From Sabethes cyaneus (Eukaryota > Arthropoda > Insecta > Diptera > Culicidae): a DNA stretch of 64,000 bases. Where the stretch lies: assembly GCF_943734655.1 (NCBI RefSeq), contig NC_071354.1:161531142-161595141 (forward strand). The letters run 5' to 3'. Under the pieces are notes generated by a model, which did no database searches, was not told the origin of the DNA, and was given only the letters and a program-made list of their open reading frames with translations. This document shows positions 11,324 to 22,354 of the stretch, piece after piece; within the stretch, counting starts at the first letter, position 1; every line of letters begins with the position of its first letter. The translations under genes were made by a program, and so were the position numbers.

Positions 11324-12484
11324 TCCCAAGTAACAATTCTAAAGCCATTCGCTTTTACTTGAATTTTATAAAGGTTTTATTGTGGTATTAATCATTACCT
11401 CTTGTTTTATTGTGGTATTGTGCAATACCAAGAGGATATTGACTCGTAACACACTTATAGCTAATTAGAAAACCATAATAAAACAGTCAATATAGCAAAT
11501 AAACTGTGTTTACTTATATTATCACTGTGAAACTTGTTAGCTGCACCACGTCTCTTATAAACTTACTATTAGTGTGACGTAGCAATACAAAATGGCGAAC
11601 CAATCAAAGTTAATCTTATCGCGGTTGCTTGTCAAACCGCAATAAATCTGTTAGTTTTATAGAGCTATTAAAACGGCAACACCCTCACCAAACGGTTTTT
11701 TGCTGTTTTTATGAAGAATACTAAAGCTCAACACCAAAATCATATTTTTATGCAAGGCTATATGCCATATGGTAGTATTTTGTTTTAGCTCGCAAACAAA
11801 AATTCATCAAAGCAAAGTGTTTTGCAGAAAGCAAGTTATAATCAATCGGTTTTCCTGTCACAAGAAGCAACTAAAATCATTTTGCTAGAAATTGAGATTG
11901 ACTAACTGAATATATTTATTGTGTTAAACAACTAGCTTTCGAAAATTGCGAAATTTCAGCGTTGATTTTATCCACCTATCATATCAATATACAAGATAAA
12001 ATTTAATGCTGTGCGCATTGCAAATGAACTAAGACTGCTCAAAATTCATTATTTATTCTACATATGGGATATTTTATTATGGTCGCTATAAACCAAATCG
12101 TTCAGAATGATCTAGCAGCAAAACATTAACTTTTTTGCTCACAGATGGATTTTCAAGTTGACAAAGCTGGCGAACTGATTTTGCTTTTACCAGAGCGAAA
12201 AGCGAAAAGTTTTATCAAATTTTGGCGCAGGCTGTCAAGCAGCGATAGCTTAATCAGTTTTATTGCTGCTTTCAGCAAAGCGTGATACGACTACTTGAGC
12301 TTATAACCTGATTCTTATAGAAGTTATAAAAACATTCTGAGGAGCGGGGCACTTGGTCAGAAAGCAGTTTTATAGCGGTCATCAGAAAGTTTTGGTGGAG
12401 CTCATAGTTTTATCAGCGGTATTATGAAATTGGTCATGAAAACCACAATACGAACGTAATAAAACTTGGAATTGGTATTTGGGA
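11324..12484. mobile_element. 1.16 kb CCCAAG-terminal DNA element (copy A)
   Basis: The left end reads TCCCAAGTAACAATTCTAAA. The right end, reverse-complemented, reads TCCCAAATACCAATTCCAAG. The body is colinear, in inverse orientation, with 37420-38651 over most of its length (for example the blocks around AAAGTTTTGGTGGAGCTCAT and the GTGGTATTGTGCAATACC palindrome). It has no transposase ORF. The 108 bp MITE at 14981-15088 has the same ends. AT is present at both flanks, so a TA/AT dinucleotide target is likely. Confidence 0.7.
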
Positions 12485-12503
12485 TTTGACCCTCCTTCTA
12501 AGT

Positions 12504-12562
12504 AACTCTCCCCATTTCATTTTCCTTTAAAATAACTTCCCCATTTCATTTTCCTTCAAAAT
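12504..12562 (+). repeat. Short tandem duplication (~29 bp x 2)
   Basis: CCCCATTTCATTTTCCTTY followed by AAAAT occurs twice in direct tandem, with only a few differences. Confidence 0.75.
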
Positions 12563-12776
12563 GCATCCGTTGAATTTCGTCAAAATTTACTTGTACAAAT
12601 ACCAACACTCTTCTAGCCTACCGAATTCTGCTTTAAGTGCCGATTCGGATGTTCATTGGCACTGTAAGACTTATAACCTTCTCAAATGAGGAAATTCCGC
12701 ATGGCTTGATAGTTGGCATTGTACTTTCTAGCCATACCCCGGATGGAGATGCCAAGATTGGAACCAATGGATTGGC

Positions 12777-12993
12777 GTTTGGACCAATGTTGGCCAAAGG
12801 TCTAAAATTCCAAAATCAATCAATGTCAAGTGTGTTATGTCGTCAATGTATAGAAAAGCGGCAAAGAGAGGTCCCAACCCCAAGCTCCGGTTTCTAGAAA
12901 GGTCTTTGCCGCTTTTCTACACATTGACAACATAACACACTTGACATTGATTGATTTTGGAATTTCAGACCTTTGGCCAACATTGGTCCAAAC
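12777..12993. repeat. Near-perfect 91 bp hairpin, 35 nt loop
   Basis: The left arm 12777-12867 and right arm 12903-12993 are reverse complements at 88 of 91 positions by hand alignment. The three differences are all transitions. In a transcript of the minus strand each would form a G-U pair; in a plus-strand transcript each would be an A-C mismatch. Arm similarity stops abruptly at both ends, and no target duplication was found. It could be a hairpin-RNA locus, a palindromic MITE or an inverted duplication formed by template switching. A 86-codon ORF (12637-12897) crossing the left arm is not considered a gene. Confidence 0.85.
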
Positions 12994-12999
12994 AATAAA

Positions 13000-13367
13000 C
13001 ATTGTTGGCGGGCGTTTACTTTCCGTCAGATTTTACTGAAAAGTGTAAAAAAGGGGCAAAAAATAGAATAAAATTTGAAGGGTGTTCTTCGTTTAAGGTT
13101 TCAATGAGGATGAGAAAAACATCCGTCATAGACGAATACTCGGTATGGAATGACGTTCCAAACATAATTTACTTTTAGGAAAAAATATTTTGAAAGAAAT
13201 TTCAGAGAATTTTTTTTTTTCATAGTATTCCTTTACGTCACGGGTTTTCAAATGCCAAAGCTATACATTTTTTAAAGGTTGGCAAATTTTCTAACCTTCT
13301 GCAAAGAAAATAAAAATACTAGAAATTCTGCTGCATCTTAGTTAATTACATTTGTCAATTGCATTGT
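13000..13367. other. AT-rich spacer, nothing recognised
   Basis: No ORF of note and no repeat was recognised. Confidence 0.45.
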
Positions 13368-13383
13368 AAATATTTGATACTTA

Positions 13384-13621
13384 ACCGCCTAGTTAGCGTC
13401 GAGGTACGATGCTGGTTTAACAAGCCAGTCGTCGTATGTTCAAATCTCGGCAAGGCCGTGCTTGCTATATAAAGTCAGTAGGATCGTTGCACTAGCCCCG
13501 TAATTGTCCTGTACTCTTACAGCCGGCTGCGAAGTAGGTCGATAAAGAAGGTACAAGTCTTAAGAAGACGTTTAAGCCAAAAGCTATTATTAAATAAGTA
13601 TCAATAAGTATCAAATAGTTG
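13384..13621 (+). mobile_element. tRNA-derived SINE copy 1
   Basis: The head (from 13384) matches the shared SINE, 'CCTAGTTAGCGTCGAGGTACGATGC', with a pol III A-box-like block. The 'GTATGTTCAAATCTC' B-box-like block follows near 13440. The body 'CAGTAGGATCGTTGCACTAG' and the tail 'GTCGATAAAGAAGGTACAAG' follow. AATATTTGATACTTA flanks the element at 13369-13383 and 13622-13636, a likely 15 bp target duplication. The 3' end carries an expanded 'AATAAGTATC' tail. Confidence 0.75.
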
Positions 13622-13799
13622 AATATTTGATACTTATTTAATTATTTAAATTTTTGAATTAAAAATAAACTTTGGTGCATTTGATTTTAAGAAAGCTCCG
13701 ACTTTGATCTACAATGTTGCTGAAGTTGCGGGTATTTAAATTATGTTTATCATTTTTTGTTTTTGAGAAATCGCCAGTGTCCTGGCATAGCCGCCTGCC

Positions 13800-14530
13800 C
13801 GTCCAGACACGACTTCCCCCTATCATCAACTCAGCAAGGTTTTCTATCTGGCCGTTCAGTTTGTACGAATTTATTAGAATTTAATTCGACCGCAAATAGA
13901 GAATTTAATTCGACCGCATTTATTTCGCAAATAGAGAATAAGTAGCAAGTTGACGTAAATTACACGGATTTAAGGCCAACTTTTGACCGGATTGACCATA
14001 CAATTCTACTGCGTAAACTTTCTCATCTCGATGTATTTCAACAATTAGTACAATGGTTGAGGTCGTACTTGTCAGGCAGAGTACTGCGCGTGAAATTTAA
14101 TTCCTGCATTTCGTCGCAATTCTCCACTACCTCTGGTGTCCCGCAAGGAAGCAATATAAGACCATTTTTGTTTTCACTATTCTTTACTGGCGTCACTTAG
14201 ATGCTGGATATCGGTTCCAGACATGTATACTGTGTTGATCTTGAATTGTTTCTGACTGTTGAAAAATTGGACGAGTGTTGCTTCCTGCAAGCTTTACTCG
14301 ATACATTTGTTGACTGGAGTAAACGAAACAGGGTAACGTTAAGTGCGGTAAAATGTCAGGTAATGAGCTTTTACCACATAAAGAGCCCGACTTTTTTTAA
14401 TTACCAGTTCAATGGGACTGAGCTGTGTAGGGTGGACCACGTTAATGACCTTAGTGTTTTGCTCGATACCAAACTAAGATTTGACCTAAATCGCGAGTCG
14501 ACAATCTCGAGAGCAACGCACAGTGGTTCA
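13800..14530 (+). mobile_element. Jockey-like RT relic
   Basis: The plus strand encodes a broken reverse transcriptase. 'QQGFLSGRSVCTNLLEF' near 13840 is followed by 'DLRPTFDRIDHTILLRKLS' in mixed frames near 13975. Next come 'WLRSYLSGRVLRVKF', 'TSGVPQGSNIRP' near 14130 and 'DLELFLTV' near 14235. The catalytic YADD box has decayed to 'CVDL'. The 112-codon ORF at 14201-14539 carries the thumb region ('VNDLSVLLDTKLRFD'). The family is jockey/CR1-type non-LTR retrotransposons. Confidence 0.75.
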
Positions 14531-14700
14531 AAAGGGTGAAAATGGATTTTTTTTCCGTCTTTCGCTTTCATTTTAGCAATATGACTTTGAAACTTTTGTT
14601 CGTAGAAACGTTCCCCATAATCTGAAAGTGTTATAAACTAGTCATGGCTTACTATGATAAAAATAAAAAGAAGAACTTTTTTGTGTTGAGAAATACAGAC

Positions 14701-15415
14701 ATTAATATATTTTGAAACGGTAGTTTTTTTACAATTGATGAAGGGTGATGAAGAGTGATGGAGAAAGAGTGGAAAGATGAGAGGAGGGGATTATTAGTGG
14801 TTACGCTTAACAAGTAGTCGTTGTGACTACTATCTTTTACCCAAAGCTGGAAGGTGCATGGGGCGAACCAAGCTATAATCTGAGATCATAACCGGTTTCG
14901 AACCCTCAACTCCCGCCTGGGCATGTGGCTCGCTGGTACTGATGCACCTTTGAACCATAGCGCCTCTCTATGGTTCACTACCCAAGCAACAATGCGAGTT
15001 TTATTGTGCGCTTATGGTGATCTTCAAGACTAATTTTGGGCTTGAATGCCATTATAAGAGTGTAATAAAACCCAAATTGTTACTTGGGTATGGGCGCTTC
15101 TATGGTTCAAAGATACATCACTGTTGTGGCGGGTGTTGTGGGTTCGAATCCGGTTATAATCTCAGATTATAGCTTGGTTCGACACATGCACCTCCCAGCA
15201 TTGGACAAAAGTTAGTAGTCACAACGACTACTTGTTAAGCGCAGCTACTAATAACCCCCCTCTCACCTTTCGGCTCTTTCTTCACAACTCTAAAATATTT
15301 TCATTACTTTCTTCTACCGTCCCTTCATTAATTGTAAAAGAACTACCGTTTCAAAAAATATTAATTTATATGCTTGACCGCATTTCAAGGTCAAGACTAA
15401 AACACGAGGTTGGTC
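14701..15415. mobile_element. Foldback element FB1 with ~275 bp arms
   Basis: The left arm (14701-14978) and right arm (15091-15365) are diverged reverse complements. Shared blocks include 'GAAACGGTAGTT', 'AAGTAGTCGTTGTGACTACT', 'AAGCTATAATCTGAGAT' and 'CATAGCGCC'. The core is taken up by a 108 bp MITE (14981-15088). A ~50 bp tail after the right arm ('GACCGCATTTCAAGGTCA...ACACGAGG') is shared with FB2 (25521-26425), so the element is asymmetric. Each arm contains a 'GGGTTCGAATCC'-like block resembling a tRNA B box. No coding sequence. Confidence 0.75.
14981..15088. mobile_element. 108 bp MITE, CCCAAG ends, TA target
   Basis: The left end is CCCAAGCAACAATGCGAGTT. The right end, reverse-complemented, is CCCAAGTAACAATTTGGGTT. 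Both are followed inward by TTATT. TA lies on both sides (14979-14980, 15089-15090). The same termini occur on the 1.16 kb element at 11324, so this is probably a deletion derivative or a shared-transposase partner. It sits in the core of FB1. Confidence 0.8.
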
Positions 15416-15424
15416 TAATACAGA

Positions 15425-15755
15425 CATGGTTTCTTCGGTAAAGTTGTAGAAAATAAAAAGACAAGCAAATTTGTTAAGCAAATGACGGTTCTGTTTCTAT
15501 CGGGTGTACAGATATAGAGTCTTTTTTGAAGTTCTTTAAAACTTACTTTTTCATACTTAGCTTTTGTTGGACGCTTTTTACAAGAACACATTGTTCTAGG
15601 CAATTATCGAAGCATTCAAAACAAACGTTTATGCAGAAGACCACAAATCTCTAGGATAATTGATATTATGCTGAATTAGGTCATTTAGATGTAACCTCAA
15701 AGTTGGAAGTAAAAGAAACAAATATTGGTGGTTTTCGGAACATACAATCTTTAGT
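15425..15755. other. No recognised feature
   Basis: AT-rich sequence with one 62-codon minus-strand ORF that lacks any motif. Confidence 0.45.
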
Positions 15756-15759
15756 TTTT

Positions 15760-15925
15760 ATACTAAAGACTTCACAGCCACCTGTAAGAGTACAGGATAG
15801 TTGCTGGGCTAGTACTACAATCCAGCTGACTTGTTACAGCTTCTTCCAGCACGGATTTGAACATGCGTCGACTAGCTTAGACCAGTGCTGGGTTTCAAGG
15901 CCAGCTAGGAGGCTCTATCTGAAAG
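15760..15925 (-). mobile_element. tRNA-derived SINE copy 2, strongly decayed
   Basis: In reverse complement, pieces of the SINE appear in order: 'CTGGTCTAAGC', 'GTCGACGCATGTTCAAATCC', 'CTATCCTGTACTCTTACAG', 'GGCTGTGAAGTCT'. Several mismatches and small gaps make this one of the oldest copies in the window. Confidence 0.6.
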
Positions 15926-15959
15926 CAATACAATTCCAAATGTGGTAGTTTAAAATAAA

Positions 15960-18900
15960 AAAAATTAACAAATGTTTGGAATCTTGAGCCGAAAAATGTG
16001 AAATAGATGTATATATACTGCATAAAATGATCAAAAATATTTCAAATTTGACGCATAATCGTCAAAACCGTTACATTATCGCGCATAGAAAAGGATACCG
16101 CAACAGCAAACTACTTATGACCAAATAACTGTGGTTGAGTTTAGTATGAAAATGCTGCTGTAATAACGCCAGGTATATTAAGATGTAGAAAAATTCAATT
16201 TGTTTCCATCGATGTCTCGGATCTTGCACCATGTTACCACTGGCAGAAGAAACATCGATGCTCATAAGTGTACAGGTTCTTTTCGCTCCAGCGAATTGAG
16301 CTGCTAACCTGCTCAAGTGAAAATAAATGGTCTGCTTGATCCAAGCACCTAAGCTGAAGGAAAAGAAATGCTTGTTCCATCAGAAACTGTTAGCTGATGA
16401 AAGTAGACAAAGTGCAGAGCAACGTGGTTCAATGTGTGTTTTGATAAGAGTGACAGCTCATAAATTTTCAGTCTCGTTTTCTCGTGCTCGCTTCCAGGCA
16501 GTTGGTTTCGTTACTTTTTTTTCCTCCGGTGATCGTCGGATGTCGTCTTCATTCAGCACCTTCAAGTCAGATATTGGTTAACCCTTTCGCCGTTCCGAGC
16601 GGCATTGCCTTACATTGGTGTTTTCACGATGAGGTGAATAAATCATTTAGGAATTAAAGTGACAAGCGGAAAGAAAGAAATACATATTGTGTTGCTTCAT
16701 GTGGCAATAGAATACAGTTTACATTGCAGGAAATGAATAAAAGGTAAAAATCAGTTGAAAAAACATGATGCATTTTGTAAAATGACTGCCAAAATGAGAG
16801 TCTAATTGTTATTTTATAACAACATTACACAAATAACAAAAATATGTATCAGCTTAAAAGCAACATCCCAGTGATATGCTAAATTTACAATGCGTCAACA
16901 GCGGGGTATAAATGCCTTAGTGAGACGACAACAGAGTTCAATCTTTGTAAATCGTAAGAATCTCATAATAATTCAACCAATGCAAATACATGACGTCATC
17001 TTTTATATGTCCAATATAATCGTGCTCATCAAATAGAAAATAACCTATTTGCGTCAGTAACTATCACAATAGCTAACATAGCAAACCAATCAATTACGCT
17101 GGCATGATAGGATATCAAAGCGCATGGATATTTTTGCATAGAAATTCAAATTATTTTGCCTCCTACAGCGTGCCCGGTTTCATTTGACCAATATTTCCAT
17201 ATAATCCTCGCAGCACTAGCAGTTCATAAAAGACACAGAATCCTGTGTATGAAGCAGACCAGTACTGCCATGCCAGCGGGAGCGGACAAACAAAGGAACA
17301 ATAACCGGCTCGCAGCCAGCAATACAGTAGTCATCTTCTACCACTCATCCTCGCCGCCACCTAGCCAGGCGGACAAGTACATCCGCTCCTCAAGTCAAAG
17401 AACACCAGCATCATCAGAAAGAGACACTCCAAACAATGCGGTTTGCTAAAAGCGCTATATGCTAAGCAAGAAATGAAGTTGATGGTTGTTTGTGTTCCAA
17501 AGTCACCCACACAATGGGCGCAAGTGCACTCAAAGAAGGCCAGCGAGCCGGCAGCAATGTGGAGATGATATTAATAAGCCCGCGCAATGAAAATGAATGT
17601 CCTTTTTGCTGTGTTGTTTACAGTTTTGTGGAACAGGCAGGCGGAGAACAATTAGAAAATAACGGAGAAACGACTCCGGACATGGCTTTATAAGAACACA
17701 CTTTGCATGAATGAGTTTGTTCGGGACTTCAGCGTAGGATGAATAGATGAAATGAATGGTCGGAAGTTTCACTATTATGATGAGTGCTAAAACGCCAATG
17801 ACAACAGAGAAACCCACAGAAGACGATAGTTGCATCATCGACAAATGTTGTCTTCGCTAGAAGGGCTCACCAAATGGCAACAACAAACAAAGCGGATCTG
17901 TACAAGATGGTGCTGTGTTGTTTGCAGCTAGTAGCAGCAATGACTGAACAAAGGCTACTTGCTGCAAGATGAAGATAACAATGGATGCAGCAGTTTTTTC
18001 TAAGCTTTTTGTATGCGTCGATAGTAGCTATAAAGTTATGCATTGCACACGCTGTTTCAGTTGAAGGTTTATGATGTTTCAAAAATATAGAGCAGGTAGA
18101 TGGGCGACACAGCGTCTCCACCAAATGCGACAACAAACGCCGTCAAATTGCATCAGTTTTAATGGATGATGCGGCGTCTCCACTAAAGTTATACAGCAGG
18201 CGCAACAATTGAAAGTGACAATTGACAAACAATAAGATGATTGAAAACAAAATTGGTTGACAGCCAAGTGAACGTTTTGGTTGAGTCGGTTCCATTTTGA
18301 GAACCTAGAAGAGTTTTTTGATGGTTTATGCTCCATAGAATTGAACAAAACAAAAAATTTCCACGGGAGATTATTGCGCATACGTACCGACTTGTGTCGC
18401 GGAGATCGAAGTGGTTATCACCAGAGCGAGTTTGACAGTCAAGGACTAGTTGGACAGTGCGGTTGGCCCTTTTAAGGATCGTAATGTTTAACCAGTAAAG
18501 ATACTGAATTGAAAGCAATTGTATGCCTGTTCGTTTGACAAGGAAACGAAAAGTTTATCCTAGCAGACTCCTTTCGACTGACATTCGCTGGAGCCGCTCT
18601 GCCTAGTAACTTTGACGTGAATAGGCTTCTTCTGGCTGTTTGTCCTTTTGAATCACGTGTTTTAACCAAAAAGTCTTCCCTGCCTCGGAATACATACAAT
18701 GACAATTGTATATAATTATTTTTAATTTTTTTTTTTGATTTCCCCGTGAGAAGACTCTTGTTATCCTCACGTGTCGACGAAAGTGTAGTTCAAGGGGTTG
18801 AATGACAAATTGGGACCTCGCGAAGAGCAATCACTGCGCTTGTGGTGAGCAATGTTGCAAATCGAGCGAGAAGCAAACGATGCCCACTCTTACGTGAGTG

Positions 18901-19230
18901 AGTGTGAGAATCGGAGCATCCAACGGTTACTCTACTGACGCCAACGTACGACAAGCAACTGCTGCACAATGAGTAAAAACGGGCTAGTAATCCCAATAAT
19001 TAGAAGCCACTGGTTTGGAATCTTACATGATACCTATTTTTATGTAAAAATACAGTGAATCGATTGGTGATAGTCCCATCTTGCGCAGACTTCGGAAAGG
19101 TGTCCATTTTGCCCTATTATCCCCAAAATGCATGGTAAAAGCTAATTAAACCGTATAAAAACTTATTTGCCGCCCGTGGAATAAGCTCAAATAGCTTCCA
19201 AATGTTGTCAAAACACCAGAAGAATGCAAG
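15960..19230. other. 3.3 kb without a recognised gene
   Basis: Only unassigned ORFs of 60-109 codons are present, on both strands and overlapping each other. No repeat family was recognised. A short duplicated theme 'GCGTCTCCAC' occurs at 18112-18121 and 18174-18183. The sequence appears unique, and could include conserved regulatory DNA. Confidence 0.4.
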
Positions 19231-19235
19231 AATAG

Positions 19236-20045
<810 letters not shown>

Positions 20046-20069
20046 TGAAATTACACCTTGAACCATAAT

Positions 20070-20370
20070 AAACTCGTCATGCGACACCTCTAAGTACTCG
20101 AAATTGCATAACTGGACCATTGGTAGTCGTATAAAATGTTCAAGACATCATCTGCGACATCTGAACACGTCCGGCAATGTTCTGGATCGGGGATCAGTTT
20201 TTGAACTGAACTGAAATACAACGTGTGACATCTTAAAGTACTCAAAATTGCAAAAGTAGTACATTTGTCGTCATATAAAGTGTCCAGGATTACATTGGCC
20301 ACAGCCGAACACGTCCTGGGAACGCTCCGAATACATCCAGGAAAACGGCCAGTTTCTAATGTAAACCAAA
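20070..20370 (+). repeat. Two ~144 bp tandem units
   Basis: Unit starts are 'GCGACACCTCTAAGTACTCG' (20081) and 'GTGACATCTTAAAGTACTCA' (20225). Both continue with 'AAATTGCA', a 'GTCGTATAAA.TGT' block and a '.GAACACGTCC' block. The same unit type occurs at about 21820-22340. Confidence 0.7.
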
Positions 20371-20374
20371 CCCC

Positions 20375-20885
20375 GGAATGCGACCCCGCTATTTACTTAA
20401 AATAACAACTTACAAATAAAAGGAAGACATTTTTTGATTGCTTTGAAATATTATACAAATTTATCAGTATATTACATAGACATGCATATGTATTGATGAT
20501 AACTCCCATAGTGTTATCAAAAAGTTGAATTATGTTCCTGGCGTGTCGAATTCTATCTCAAATGACAAATGATATGGTATAACAAAGGTTCCTTTCACCA
20601 ATAGGCGGATTAAATCGGGTTTTTTTTCTTTAGAAAAATTGTAAAACATACTAAAATAGGCAACTTTGTTGAATATAGTAACTATACATTTTTTACTTAT
20701 TGCGAGATATAATAATTTGTTTAAAAACGACACTTAAAAATCTATTCTGCACAATAACTTTGCACCCAATTTATTTATTGCTTTCAACTGTTCTCCAAAG
20801 TTATTCAGTATATTAAAATACACATCTTTTCTTGAAGACCCGGCCTTTGAGTTAGTTTTAATCGCTTTAATTAGGTTTTACTATA
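20375..20885. other. AT-rich spacer, nothing recognised
   Basis: One 67-codon minus-strand ORF without motifs; no repeats seen. Confidence 0.45.
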
Positions 20886-20892
20886 TATTTAT

Positions 20893-20990
20893 GCCCACCC
20901 AGTTAGCTTCAGGGTATGGCGCTGGCCCAACAAGCCAGTCGTCGTATGTTCGATTCTCGACTGGGCGGTGCCGCTGCAGAGTTAATAGGA
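20893..20990 (+). mobile_element. tRNA-derived SINE copy 3 (head only)
   Basis: The tRNA-like head is well preserved: 'CCCAGTTAGCTTCAGGGTAT', then 'AACAAGCCAGTCGTCGTATG', then 'TTCGATTCTCGACTGGG'. The first and last of these can pair as an acceptor stem. The body beyond 'GCAGAGTTAATAGGAT' is too diverged to follow with confidence. Confidence 0.7.
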
Positions 20991-20999
20991 TTTTAATTA

Positions 21000-21675
21000 T
21001 TGGGATTACGATCTCGTTTTTGCCATCGTGCGCTGGTGCTGGTATATACATTCTGTTACCAACACACTCGCGAGCTCACAGCCTCGTAGCGTGTTTCTGC
21101 ATAGCCTTCTCACGAAGTCAACAGCTAATGAGTTTACGGAAGTTTTTAAAGTCTTAGTGGAACACGAAGATTGAAATTAAAGAAAACTTTTTTTTGCGAT
21201 TGAATTCCACGATTAATTTTATACACGATAGATACGTATTTCGCCTACGACTTGCAGGCTTAATCAGTGTTTGTTTTCGAACTCGCAGTTTGGGCTATTT
21301 TTGGTGGGCAAGAGTTTACATGCATTTTGTGACTCTATGAACGTCTGAAAACATCAACGTGCAGATTTAATTGTACTTCCTCCCTTTCTTCTTGTCCTCA
21401 TAATTTCTCAATGAGAAGTGACCTTAACCGTTAAAATTTATTTTATTTTTAGAATATCCGTCCCGGCATCATCTAATTTAATTCAATCCGATCCACGGTG
21501 TTCAAAATACCGTTGTTAAAAAATAAAATAGGCCATTTAAACGGCAAATGCCAGTTGGTTTGTATTGCTATCCTATACCTCTGTACCAATTTTTTAAAAA
21601 ATCGATCGACTAATTTTTTAGTTACGCCCTTTTGAAGTTTTAAAGGGCAGATTGCTCATATAAAGTAAACAGAAA
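21000..21675. other. No recognised gene
   Basis: Contains 'ATACGTATTTCGCCTACGAC' near 21234, which I believe recurs in mosquito repeats, but there is no second copy in this window to support that. No coding sequence. Confidence 0.3.
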
Positions 21676-21679
21676 TCTT

Positions 21680-22350
21680 CAATGACACTTCCAAAATGAA
21701 CGTAAATCACAGCTGGTATTGATTTTTTTATGCAACATATGCCCATTGGCGACCATTTTAAGAGTTTTACGCTGTATTGAGACTAAGCGGAAATGTTCCG
21801 GATTAAGTTATCGCTGTGGAAAATGGTCAGTACCGAACATGAATAATGACATATCATGCAACACCTCGAATTACGCCAGAATTTAAAAACTAGATCAACC
21901 AAAGTCGGACCAACTACCTAGCGTCACGTTAGTTTTATCTGGACAAGTTCTAGGAACTTCCGGAAACACGCAGGCAAGTGGCCAGTTTCGTCCGTGAACA
22001 AAAACTTATCGTGTCACACCTTAAATCACACTAGAATTCTATAACTAGATCAATGGAAGCCAAATCTGCTATCTTTGGCCAGGTTCGGTCATATCTGGCA
22101 TGTTTGAGGGACTCCGGGAACCCTCAAGGAAGTCAATAACATAATATGGTACTTTTTTGATAATAAAGACATGTTCGGAATTGGCCATTGCGGTTCTTGG
22201 TACTCAATTTGGGTAACTTGGATCTATTTTAAAAGTTTTAGTGTGTTTTAAGGTGTCGTATGATGAGTTTTTGTCCATGTTCGAAACTAGTCATTTCCTA
22301 GGGGTTTCCGGACTCTCTAACCTTGCGGCTACGAAGCCCCGCAGCTCAAA
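21680..22350 (+). repeat. Degenerate ~150 bp tandem units (same type as 20070-20370)
   Basis: Unit starts such as 'CATGCAACACCTCGAATTAC' (21856) and 'CGTGTCACACCTTAAATCAC' (22011) are followed by '.CTAGATCAA..' and 'GGAAC.....GGAA' blocks. A further partial unit ends near 22300 ('AAACTAGTCATTTCCTAGGG'). The spacing is about 154 bp. Confidence 0.6.
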
Positions 22351-22354
22351 GTAC

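Noticed and set aside
12637..12897. 86-codon ORF over the hairpin arm
   Set aside because: The frame is explained by the hairpin; no domain and no independent coding signal.
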